Source: Sphingomonas sp. PAMC 26621 (GTDB taxonomy: Bacteria > Pseudomonadota > Alphaproteobacteria > Sphingomonadales > Sphingomonadaceae). From it: DNA of 64,000 nt. Positions within the stretch are counted from its first letter, which is position 1; every line of letters begins with the position of its first letter. Positions 57,531 to 64,000 of this stretch are shown here, in pieces. Both the position numbers and the translations under genes were made by a program. The DNA lies in NCBI RefSeq assembly GCF_000251145.1, contig NZ_AIDW01000036.1:1-64000 (forward strand). Direction: 5' to 3'. The notes under the pieces are model-generated. The model was not told where the DNA came from, ran no database searches, and worked only from the letters and a program-made list of their open reading frames with translations.

Positions 57531-59804
57531 CTACGCGACGGCGCTGTGGGGTCCTGCCACGCTTTCCGTACGCTTTGCCAGCCCCGAAATCGTGCAATTC
57601 GCCATTTGCAGCGCCAGAATCGACTCGGCACCCTGGTTTCGGTTCAATCCGGTCGGCATCAGACCGTCGAAACACCCGCCATCCTGCGAGGTCGCCAGCG
57701 GCAGGTCGAGATCGTTCGCCCCGAGATACCAGCGATACGCACGACCCGCTTCCTCGACCCAGCGCAGATCGTCCGATGCCAGATACGCCGCATGGCAGGC
57801 ATCGATCGTCGCCTGCGCTTCCAACGGCTGCTGGTCGAACTGGAGCGGTTCGGCATAGACGCGCCCGAAGCTCTCGCTGCCGACTGCCCGGAAGCGCCCC
57901 TCGGGCGACGTCTGCCGCCCGACGATCCAGTCGAGCGTGGCGAGGCCGCACTTGACAAAATCGGGCCGGTCGAGCGCCATGCCGGCACGGATCAGCGCTT
58001 CGGGCAGGCGCGCGTTGTCATAGGCGAGGACGATCTCGAACCACTCCCACTCGGGCCGCCGCGCGACTTCGAGCAGAGCGCAAAGTTCGTCGCCGTAGCG
58101 CGCGAGGATCTGCTTGGACTGGCTATGCCCCGGATGCGCATCGAGCATCGCCGCAGCACCGAGCATCGCGAAACCGTGCGCGCGCGGCGATCCCAGTTCC
58201 ATCGTGATCGACACGGTCATGTCGAACATCCGAACCGCCCAGTCGCGATGCTTGGACGACTGCGCGTCGCGAGCGGTCACGCCAAGCGCCCAGAGCGCGC
58301 GCCCGTTCGAATCTTCCGAACCGGTATCCTCGCACCAGGTCCGGTCGAAGTTCATGAAGTTGCGGAAGCGCCGTTCGTCCGGGTTCCACGCATATTGAAC
58401 GAACGATGCGTAGATCGTCATCCACTTGTCGCGCTGGACCTCGTCCATCCCCGGCATCTGGCTGACCAGCATCAGCGCGCGCGCATTGTCGTCGATGCAA
58501 TAGCCATGACGGCGATCGGGCACCGAATAGATCGAATGCTGAAGCATTCCGGTCGAGTCGCTCATCCGCTCGACCGCCGCGAAATCGGGCTGGAGCGGGG
58601 TGAACGACATGCTCGATCCGTGCAGCCGCCGCGGCTTGGCCGCGACCATCGCGGTGATCTCGCGCATCGCGACCTCCGCGAGGCGCGGCCAGATCATCGT
58701 GCGGCCCCGCGCATAGGCGCGCTGCTCCAGCCGCTTGCGGTTGCGATCGCTGCTGAGCAGCGCGTTGATCTCGCGCGCGAACGCGTCCGAATCGCTGAAA
58801 TCGACGAGCACGCCGTAGCCGTCCGCCAGAATCTCGGTCGCATGAACATACGGCGTCGAGACGACCGCCTTGCCCACGCCAACCGCGTAGCTGAGCGTGC
58901 CCGACGTGATCTGCGCCGGGTTCAGATACGGCGTCGCGTAAATGTCGGCGGCCTGGAGATAGTCGATCAGCTCGTCATGCTCGAGGAAGGCGTCGATGAA
59001 CTGGATGTTGCCCGACACGCCGAGCTTTTCGGCGAGGGCCTTGAGGCCATCCCGATACTTCTCGCCCTCATAGGCGACGAGGTTCGGGTGAGTCGCCCCC
59101 AGCACGGTGTAAAGCGTCTCGGGATGCGCCGCGACGATCTTGGGCAGCGCCTCGATCATCACTTCGATGCCCTTGCCCGGCGCGAGCAGACCGAAGGTCA
59201 GCACGACTTTGCGCCCTTCCCAGCCGAAGCGCGGCTTGAGCGTATCGGGCTCGACGAAATCGCGATCCGGCACACCGTGCGGGATCATCACGATCGACCG
59301 ACCGCTCGCACCATAGACGCGCTCGAGAATTTCGCGACCGCGCTCGGCCATGACGACGACGCGCGACGCGCGCTGCAGCAGGCCTTCCATCACGCGACGC
59401 TGATCGGCATCGGGCTTTTCGAGAATCGTGTGCAGCGTGACGATGACCGGCAACGAGACGCGGTCGAGCAGCGCGAGAATATGCTCGCCGGCCGGACCGC
59501 CGAAAATGCCATATTCGTGCTGCAGCCAGATCGCCTGTGCACCGCTCGCTTCAATCGCGCGCGCGGCGTCGAGATAGGCGACACGGTCCTGCTCGGGGAT
59601 GCTGCGCGTTACCTCGGGCGGATAGACGTAGCGACCGGGATGGTCGTCCATCGCATAGACGTCGATCTTCAGATCGGGGAAGCGGCCCTTGAGGGCCGTG
59701 AACGTGTCCGTCGTGTATGTTGCAAGGCCGCATTTCCGGGGCAGGAAATTGCCAATCAGTGCAAGGTGATCGATCGGGGTCACGACATCTGCCAAATGCA
59801 CCAT
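57531..59804 (-). CDS. GT4-type glycosyltransferase fused to a probable alpha/alpha-toroid domain
   Basis: 757 residues from ATG 59804. The first 400 form a GT-B glycosyltransferase of the GT4 group: NFLPRKCGLATYT near the start, VVLTFGLLAPGKGIEVMIEA in the donor-site region and QITSGTLSYAVGVGKAVVST. The last 340 are all-helical and resemble glycan-processing alpha/alpha toroids: DDNARALMLVSQM, then WEWFEIVLAYDNARLPEAL. Such fusions are next to GH130 genes in several alphaproteobacteria. The pair may build and recycle a beta-mannan-like or other storage/compatible glycan. The exact product is unknown. Confidence 0.85.
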   Translation of the reverse strand: MVHLADVVTPIDHLALIGNFLPRKCGLATYTTDTFTALKGRFPDLKIDVYAMDDHPGRYVYPPEVTRSIPEQDRVAYLDAARAIEASGAQAIWLQHEYGIFGGPAGEHILALLDRVSLPVIVTLHTILEKPDADQRRVMEGLLQRASRVVVMAERGREILERVYGASGRSIVMIPHGVPDRDFVEPDTLKPRFGWEGRKVVLTFGLLAPGKGIEVMIEALPKIVAAHPETLYTVLGATHPNLVAYEGEKYRDGLKALAEKLGVSGNIQFIDAFLEHDELIDYLQAADIYATPYLNPAQITSGTLSYAVGVGKAVVSTPYVHATEILADGYGVLVDFSDSDAFAREINALLSSDRNRKRLEQRAYARGRTMIWPRLAEVAMREITAMVAAKPRRLHGSSMSFTPLQPDFAAVERMSDSTGMLQHSIYSVPDRRHGYCIDDNARALMLVSQMPGMDEVQRDKWMTIYASFVQYAWNPDERRFRNFMNFDRTWCEDTGSEDSNGRALWALGVTARDAQSSKHRDWAVRMFDMTVSITMELGSPRAHGFAMLGAAAMLDAHPGHSQSKQILARYGDELCALLEVARRPEWEWFEIVLAYDNARLPEALIRAGMALDRPDFVKCGLATLDWIVGRQTSPEGRFRAVGSESFGRVYAEPLQFDQQPLEAQATIDACHAAYLASDDLRWVEEAGRAYRWYLGANDLDLPLATSQDGGCFDGLMPTGLNRNQGAESILALQMANCTISGLAKRTESVAGPHSAVA

Positions 59805-59949
59805 GTTCGTAATCCTAAGAGTGAAATCGGGGGAACACCCCTCAGCTGTCACCAAACGAACGGCCAAGTTTCAATATGGTTGCAGTGATGTTGCATCGCA
59901 ACACAGGATTCATGTTAACTTCGATCACTCGCGCGACGGAACGAGCGTC

Positions 59950-60396
59950 TCAGCCGCGCCCGCGATAGCCCGGAACGTCCTGCGGCGGGAGCCACAGATG
60001 CTCGGGCGGCGGTCCGGATTGCCAGAACACGTCGATCGGGATGCCGCCGCGCGGATACCAATAACCACCGATTCGCAACCAGCGTGGCTGCATCTCGTCG
60101 AACAATCGCTGGCCGATCCCGACCGTGCAATCCTCGTGGAAACCCTGATGGTTGCGGAAGGCACCGAGGAACAGCTTGAGCGATTTCGACTCGACGATCG
60201 TGTCGCCGGGGGCATAGTCGATCACCAGATGCGCAAAATCGGGCTGGCCCGTTACCGGGCACAGGGACGTGAATTCGGGAACCGCGAACCGCACGAGATA
60301 CAGCGATCCCGCGCGGGGGTTGGGAACGTAATCGAGCACTGCGGCTTCTGGGGAAGCGGGCAGCGCGCTGGTTTGGCCAAGATGAAGTGGTGTCAT
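59950..60396 (-). CDS. queF: NADPH-dependent 7-cyano-7-deazaguanine reductase
   Basis: 148-residue unimodular QueF that reduces preQ0 to preQ1 in queuosine synthesis. C46 in [14 protein letters not shown] is the active thiol, with the Asp two residues past Gly-Gln in the same block and NHQGFHEDC further on. ATG 60396 starts [13 protein letters not shown]; a TTG six bases earlier is unlikely. It is divergent from the photolyase gene, 29 bp between the starts. Confidence 0.93.
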   Translation of the reverse strand: MTPLHLGQTSALPASPEAAVLDYVPNPRAGSLYLVRFAVPEFTSLCPVTGQPDFAHLVIDYAPGDTIVESKSLKLFLGAFRNHQGFHEDCTVGIGQRLFDEMQPRWLRIGGYWYPRGGIPIDVFWQSGPPPEHLWLPPQDVPGYRGRG

Positions 60397-60425
60397 GCGC
60401 AAAAGATAGGGGAGCAGCAGCCGAA

Positions 60426-61979
60426 ATGAAACCGCCGCCCCTCACGCTGATCCCGGTGCTCGGCGACCAGCTCTCGCTCGGCCTGTCCTCGCTCGAGGAT
60501 GCGGACCCGGCGACCACCACGATCCTGCTGATGGAGGTCGCTGACGAGACGACCTATGTCCGGCACCACAAGCAGAAGATCGCGTTCATCCTGTCCGCGA
60601 TGCGCCACCACGCCGAGCTGCTCCGTGAGCAAGGGTGGACCGTGGAGTACGTCACGCTCGACGATCCCGACAACAGCGGCAGCTTCACCGGTGAGGTCGC
60701 GCGCGCCGTTGCGCGGCTCGAGCCGGAGCGGATCGTCGTAACCGAAGCGGGCGAATGGCGTGTCCAGGCGATGCTCGAGGCGTGGGAAACGCTTTTCGGA
60801 ATTCCGGTCGAGATCCGCAGCGACGATCGCTTCCTCGCGACTCACGCGGCGTTCCAGGCATGGGCGGAGGGCCGCAAGCAACTCCGCATGGAATATTTCT
60901 ACCGCGAGATGCGCCGCGAAACCGGGCTGCTGATGGACGGCAAGGATCCGGTCGGCGGGCAGTGGAATTTCGACCATGACAATCGCAAGCCCGCGCAGTC
61001 CGACCTGCTGATGCCGCACCCCCTGCGTTTTCCCCCCGATGCGATCACGCAGGACGTGCTCGCGCTGGTGGCGGACCGGTTCGCGGATCATCCCGGCAGC
61101 CTCGACAGCTTCGCCTGGGCGGTGACCGCGCACGACGCCGAACGGCAGCAGAAGCATTTCCTCGATCATGCGCTCGCTGGATTCGGCGATTATCAGGACG
61201 CGATGCTGACCGGCGAGCCTGCCTTGTGGCATTCGCTGCTCTCGCCCTATCTCAACTCCGGGCTGCTTGATCCCCTCGCGCTCTGCCGCGCGGTCGAGAA
61301 GCGGTTCCGCGCGGGCAAGGTGCCGGTCAACGCGGCGGAAGGCTTCATCCGCCAGATCATCGGCTGGCGCGAATATGTCCGCGGGATCTACTGGCGCGAA
61401 AGCCCCGAGTACGCGCAGCGCAACGCGCTCGGCGCGACCCGTGCGCTCCCCGCTTTCTACTGGACCGGCGAGACCGACCTGCACTGCATGGCCGAGGCGC
61501 TAGGGCAGACGCTCGCCAACGCACACGCGCATCATATCCAGCGGCTGATGGTCACGGGCACCTTCGCGCTGCTGATCGGCGCGGACCCGCACGCGGTCCA
61601 TCTGTGGTACCTCGAAATTTATATCGACGCGTATGAATGGGTCGAACTGCCCAATACGCTCGGCATGAGCCAGTTCGCCGATGGCGGCCTGCTCGGCTCC
61701 AAACCCTATGCGGCAAGCGGCGCGTACATCAACAAGATGTCCGATTACTGCAAGACTTGCCGCTACGACGTCCGCCAGCGGACCGGCCCCGACGCCTGCC
61801 CGTTCAACGCGCTCTACTGGGACTTCATCGCCCGCCACGAGGACACGCTCGCGCGCAATCCGCGCATGGCGATGCCGTACCGGACGTGGAGCAAGATGGC
61901 CCCAGCGACCCAGGATGAGATCCGCGGGTCGGCAAAAGCCTTTCTCGACCGTCTCGACGCCGCTGCGGAGGCAGGTTAG
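60426..61979 (+). CDS. phrB: Iron-sulfur photolyase, PhrB/FeS-BCP type
   Basis: 517-residue photolyase-related protein of the iron-sulfur bacterial cryptochrome/photolyase group. The four cluster cysteines fall at C354, C442, C445 and C458, the same spacing as Agrobacterium PhrB (350, 438, 441, 454). C-terminal FAD-domain blocks such as [20 protein letters not shown] and [20 protein letters not shown] are intact. PhrB repairs (6-4) photoproducts with light; this copy should too. The gene is beside queF, with no DNA-repair neighbours. Confidence 0.92.
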   Translation: MKPPPLTLIPVLGDQLSLGLSSLEDADPATTTILLMEVADETTYVRHHKQKIAFILSAMRHHAELLREQGWTVEYVTLDDPDNSGSFTGEVARAVARLEPERIVVTEAGEWRVQAMLEAWETLFGIPVEIRSDDRFLATHAAFQAWAEGRKQLRMEYFYREMRRETGLLMDGKDPVGGQWNFDHDNRKPAQSDLLMPHPLRFPPDAITQDVLALVADRFADHPGSLDSFAWAVTAHDAERQQKHFLDHALAGFGDYQDAMLTGEPALWHSLLSPYLNSGLLDPLALCRAVEKRFRAGKVPVNAAEGFIRQIIGWREYVRGIYWRESPEYAQRNALGATRALPAFYWTGETDLHCMAEALGQTLANAHAHHIQRLMVTGTFALLIGADPHAVHLWYLEIYIDAYEWVELPNTLGMSQFADGGLLGSKPYAASGAYINKMSDYCKTCRYDVRQRTGPDACPFNALYWDFIARHEDTLARNPRMAMPYRTWSKMAPATQDEIRGSAKAFLDRLDAAAEAG

Positions 61980-62010
61980 GCTCCCCAAAACAAGCAAAAG
62001 GAGACGGGAC

Positions 62011-62850
62011 ATGGACTCGCTGGTGACCACCGAATGGCTCGCAACCGAACTCGGCGCGAACGACTTGCGGATCGTCGACGCGACCTATTTCGCGGGCTTC
62101 GGGGACCGCAACGCTGCCGCCGAATATGAAGCGGCGCATATCCCCGGCGCGGTGTTCATGGATCTGGGCGAAATCGCCGACACGTCGAGCGACCTTCCCT
62201 CGATGCTTCCCACGCCCGAGAAATTCGCAAGCCGGATGCAGTCGCTCGGGCTCGGCGATGGCAGCCGGATCGTGCTCTACGACAACTCGCCCTATCATAC
62301 GTCGGCGCGCGCGTGGTTCATGCTCCGCACCTTCGGCGCGCATGACGTCGCGATCCTCGATGGCGGGCTTTCCAAGTGGCAGGCGGAAGGTCGCGACACC
62401 GCCAGCGGCAAGGAACAGCTCCGCCACCGGCACTTCACCGTCTGGGCCGACGACAAGGGCGTCCGCACGCTCGACCAGATGAAGGCCAACGTCGACAGCG
62501 GCGCAGAGCAGGTGCTCGACGCACGCTCCGCCGCGCGCTTCACCGGCGAGGAAGCCGACCCGCGCCCCGCGACGCACCCGGGGCATATCCCGGGGTCGAA
62601 GAACCTGCCGGTCGGTCAGCTGTTCAACGAAGACGGCACGTGGAAGACCGGCGACGCGCTCCGCAGCGCGTTCGAGGGCGCGGGGATCGACCTCGCCAAG
62701 CCGCTGGTGACGACCTGCGGCTCGGGTATCACCGCCTCGGCGCTCGCGTTCGGCGCGCATCTGCTGGGGGCGAACGCCGCGGTCTATGACGGCAGCTGGT
62801 CCGAATGGGGTGCGGATCGCACGACGCCTAAGGCGACCGGCGCGGCGTAA
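62011..62850 (+). CDS. 3-mercaptopyruvate/thiosulfate sulfurtransferase
   Basis: 279-residue two-domain rhodanese. The C-terminal active site is TTCGSGITASALAFGAHL with C236 in a CGSG loop, the form typical of 3-mercaptopyruvate sulfurtransferase (SseA). The N-terminal domain is a degenerate rhodanese with IVDATYF and GSRIVLYDNSPYHTSARAW. It transfers sulfane sulfur to thiols or cyanide. ATG 62011 has AAAAGGAG at good spacing. It precedes metC, a sulfur-amino-acid gene, which supports a cysteine-metabolism role. Confidence 0.92.
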   Translation: MDSLVTTEWLATELGANDLRIVDATYFAGFGDRNAAAEYEAAHIPGAVFMDLGEIADTSSDLPSMLPTPEKFASRMQSLGLGDGSRIVLYDNSPYHTSARAWFMLRTFGAHDVAILDGGLSKWQAEGRDTASGKEQLRHRHFTVWADDKGVRTLDQMKANVDSGAEQVLDARSAARFTGEEADPRPATHPGHIPGSKNLPVGQLFNEDGTWKTGDALRSAFEGAGIDLAKPLVTTCGSGITASALAFGAHLLGANAAVYDGSWSEWGADRTTPKATGAA

Positions 62851-62866
62851 CGCCTTCTTTTCTTTA

Positions 62867-62970
62867 GCCCCTCCCCTTCAGGGGAGGGGTTGGGGGTGGG
62901 GCAGTGCCTCGCAGAGAGCGAAGTTCTGCTGGACTTCCCCACCCCAACCCCTCCCCTGAAGGGGAGGGGC
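62867..62970. repeat. Intergenic repeat with conserved core, second copy
   Basis: GCCCCTCCCCTTCAGGGGAG (from 62867) and CCCCTCCCCTGAAGGGGAGG (from 62949) flank a core TTGGGGGTGGGGCAGTGCCT like that at 43740. It lies between the sulfurtransferase and metC. Confidence 0.85.
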
Positions 62971-63045
62971 TTCTAGAACGAAGCTCAGCGCTTGCCTTTC
63001 CTCACGCAGAGAGCTTTGCAGTCCCGGCACTGCCGGAGCGACACC

Positions 63046-64000
63046 ATGAAGAAGACCGATACCCCCAAGGGCAACTCCACCCGCGTCGTCACCGCCGGTC
63101 GCCGCAAGGAATGGACCCAGGGGATCGTCAACACCCCCGTCTGGCGCGCCTCGACGATCCTGTACGACTCGGTCGCCGACCTCCGCGCCGCCGGCGCGCG
63201 CGACACGCACCACCGGCTCTTTTACGGCCGCCGCGGCACGCCGACCCAATGGAGCCTTGCCGACGCGCTGACCGAACTCGAGCCCGGCGCCGAAGGTACG
63301 TTCCTTTATCCATCGGGTGTCGCAGCGATCGCCGCCGCGATGCTTTCGGTCCTGTCCCCCGGCGACGAAGTGCTGATCCCCGACACCGCCTATGACCCGA
63401 CCCGCTCGCTCGCCAACGGGCTGCTCGCGCGGATGGGGATCACGACGCGCTTCTATGATCCGCTGATCGGGGCGGGCATGGCCGACTTCATCGGCGACTC
63501 CACCGCTGCGATCCTGCTCGAAAGCCCGGGCAGCCTGACCTTCGAGGTGCAGGACATCCCCGCGATCGTCGCCGCCGCCAAGGCGCGTGGCATCACGACG
63601 CTGCTCGACAACACCTGGGCGACGCCGTTGTTCTTCCCCGCGATCGCGCACGGGATCGACCTGACGATCCTTGCGTGCACCAAGTACGTCGTCGGGCACA
63701 GCGACGTAATGCTCGGCTCGGTCACCGCCGCGCCGGGGCATTTCGCACGGCTGCGCGACACCAGCTTCCAGCTCGGGCAGGTCGCCAGCCCCGACGATTG
63801 CTGGCTCGGGTCACGCGGTTTGCGCACCATGGCGATCCGGCTGCGCCAGCACGAACAGAGCGCGCTCCAGATCGCGCGTTGGCTGCACGACCGCCCCGAG
63901 GTCGCCACCGTGCTGCATCCTGCCCTGCCCGACTGCCCGGGGCATGAAACCTTCCTCCGCGATTTCTCCGGCTCGTCCGGCTTGTTCTCGTTCGTATTGC
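63046..64000 (+). CDS. metC: Cystathionine beta-lyase, 5' part (runs off the right edge)
   Basis: At least 318 codons from ATG 63046 with no stop before the window ends. It is a PLP enzyme of the Cys/Met-metabolism family. The N-terminal TPVWRASTILYDSVADLRAA and FYGRRGTPTQWSLADALTEL are typical of MetC, FLYPSGVAAIAAAMLSVL follows, and K213 in CTKYVVGHSDVM is the cofactor lysine. It splits cystathionine to homocysteine, ammonia and pyruvate. The C-terminal third is outside the window. Confidence 0.93.
   Translation, partial: MKKTDTPKGNSTRVVTAGRRKEWTQGIVNTPVWRASTILYDSVADLRAAGARDTHHRLFYGRRGTPTQWSLADALTELEPGAEGTFLYPSGVAAIAAAMLSVLSPGDEVLIPDTAYDPTRSLANGLLARMGITTRFYDPLIGAGMADFIGDSTAAILLESPGSLTFEVQDIPAIVAAAKARGITTLLDNTWATPLFFPAIAHGIDLTILACTKYVVGHSDVMLGSVTAAPGHFARLRDTSFQLGQVASPDDCWLGSRGLRTMAIRLRQHEQSALQIARWLHDRPEVATVLHPALPDCPGHETFLRDFSGSSGLFSFVL

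Noticed and set aside
56136-59888. 1250-codon plus-strand frame opposite GH130 and the glycosyltransferase
   Set aside because: Runs antisense across two recognisable genes and their gap; no domain or start signal.

Overview
The window is a 64 kb piece of a GC-rich (roughly two-thirds G+C by eye) alphaproteobacterial chromosome, most likely from the Sphingomonadaceae. That placement is an inference. It rests on codon use, the phoH-ybeY-corC and lnt-metK-trmB gene sets, an HWE-type histidine kinase, a PHA-granule family protein, and several families of short inverted intergenic repeats typical of this group. I see no prophage, insertion sequence, CRISPR array, rRNA or tRNA. Almost everything is chromosomal housekeeping, with small accessory insertions.

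Layout. 1-6.6 kb: acyltransferase, miaB, a PilZ protein on the opposite strand, then phoH-[vapB-vapC]-ybeY-corC, with a toxin-antitoxin cassette wedged into the conserved phoH-ybeY-corC operon. 6.7-11.5 kb: metallo-beta-lactamase-fold hydrolase, DUF3617 lipoprotein, uvrB, and a hicA-hicB pair. 11.5-18.5 kb: PRC-barrel protein, lipoprotein, a small transcription unit with an exceptionally long Shine-Dalgarno match, amidase, DUF2721, UVR-motif protein, trmB, FNT channel, PAP2 phosphatase and a secreted protein. 18.5-31.8 kb: metK and lnt, glyoxalase-fold protein, PHA-family protein, PQQ-type sugar dehydrogenase, katG, a beta-barrel protein, a broken copy of the corC 3' end, class I fumarase, and a PAS-GGDEF-EAL-PilZ protein.

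32-42 kb: DUF5666 protein divergent from a response regulator/histidine kinase pair whose two genes are separated by a four-unit repeat array; nrdA and nrdB separated by about 3.2 kb of unrelated genes (methyltransferase, DUF2171, small membrane proteins, acyltransferase). 42-51 kb: ParE-type toxin-antitoxin, DUF6629, dxs, GNAT, zur-merC, ctaA, rplM-rpsI, HWE kinase. 51-64 kb: metallophosphoesterase and diacylglycerol-kinase-like genes, OPT transporter, a two-gene carbohydrate module (GH130 plus a glycosyltransferase fused to a probable alpha/alpha-toroid domain), queF, an iron-sulfur PhrB-type photolyase, a sulfurtransferase, and the 5' part of metC running off the right edge.

Two themes stand out. 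First, four genes (vapB, a DUF3617 lipoprotein, uvrB, a DUF6629 protein) each look intact except for one missing base. All four are losses, so consensus errors in the assembly are at least as likely as real mutations. Second, inverted-repeat elements sit in many of the intergenic gaps, usually just past gene 3' ends, and in one case split a two-component operon.
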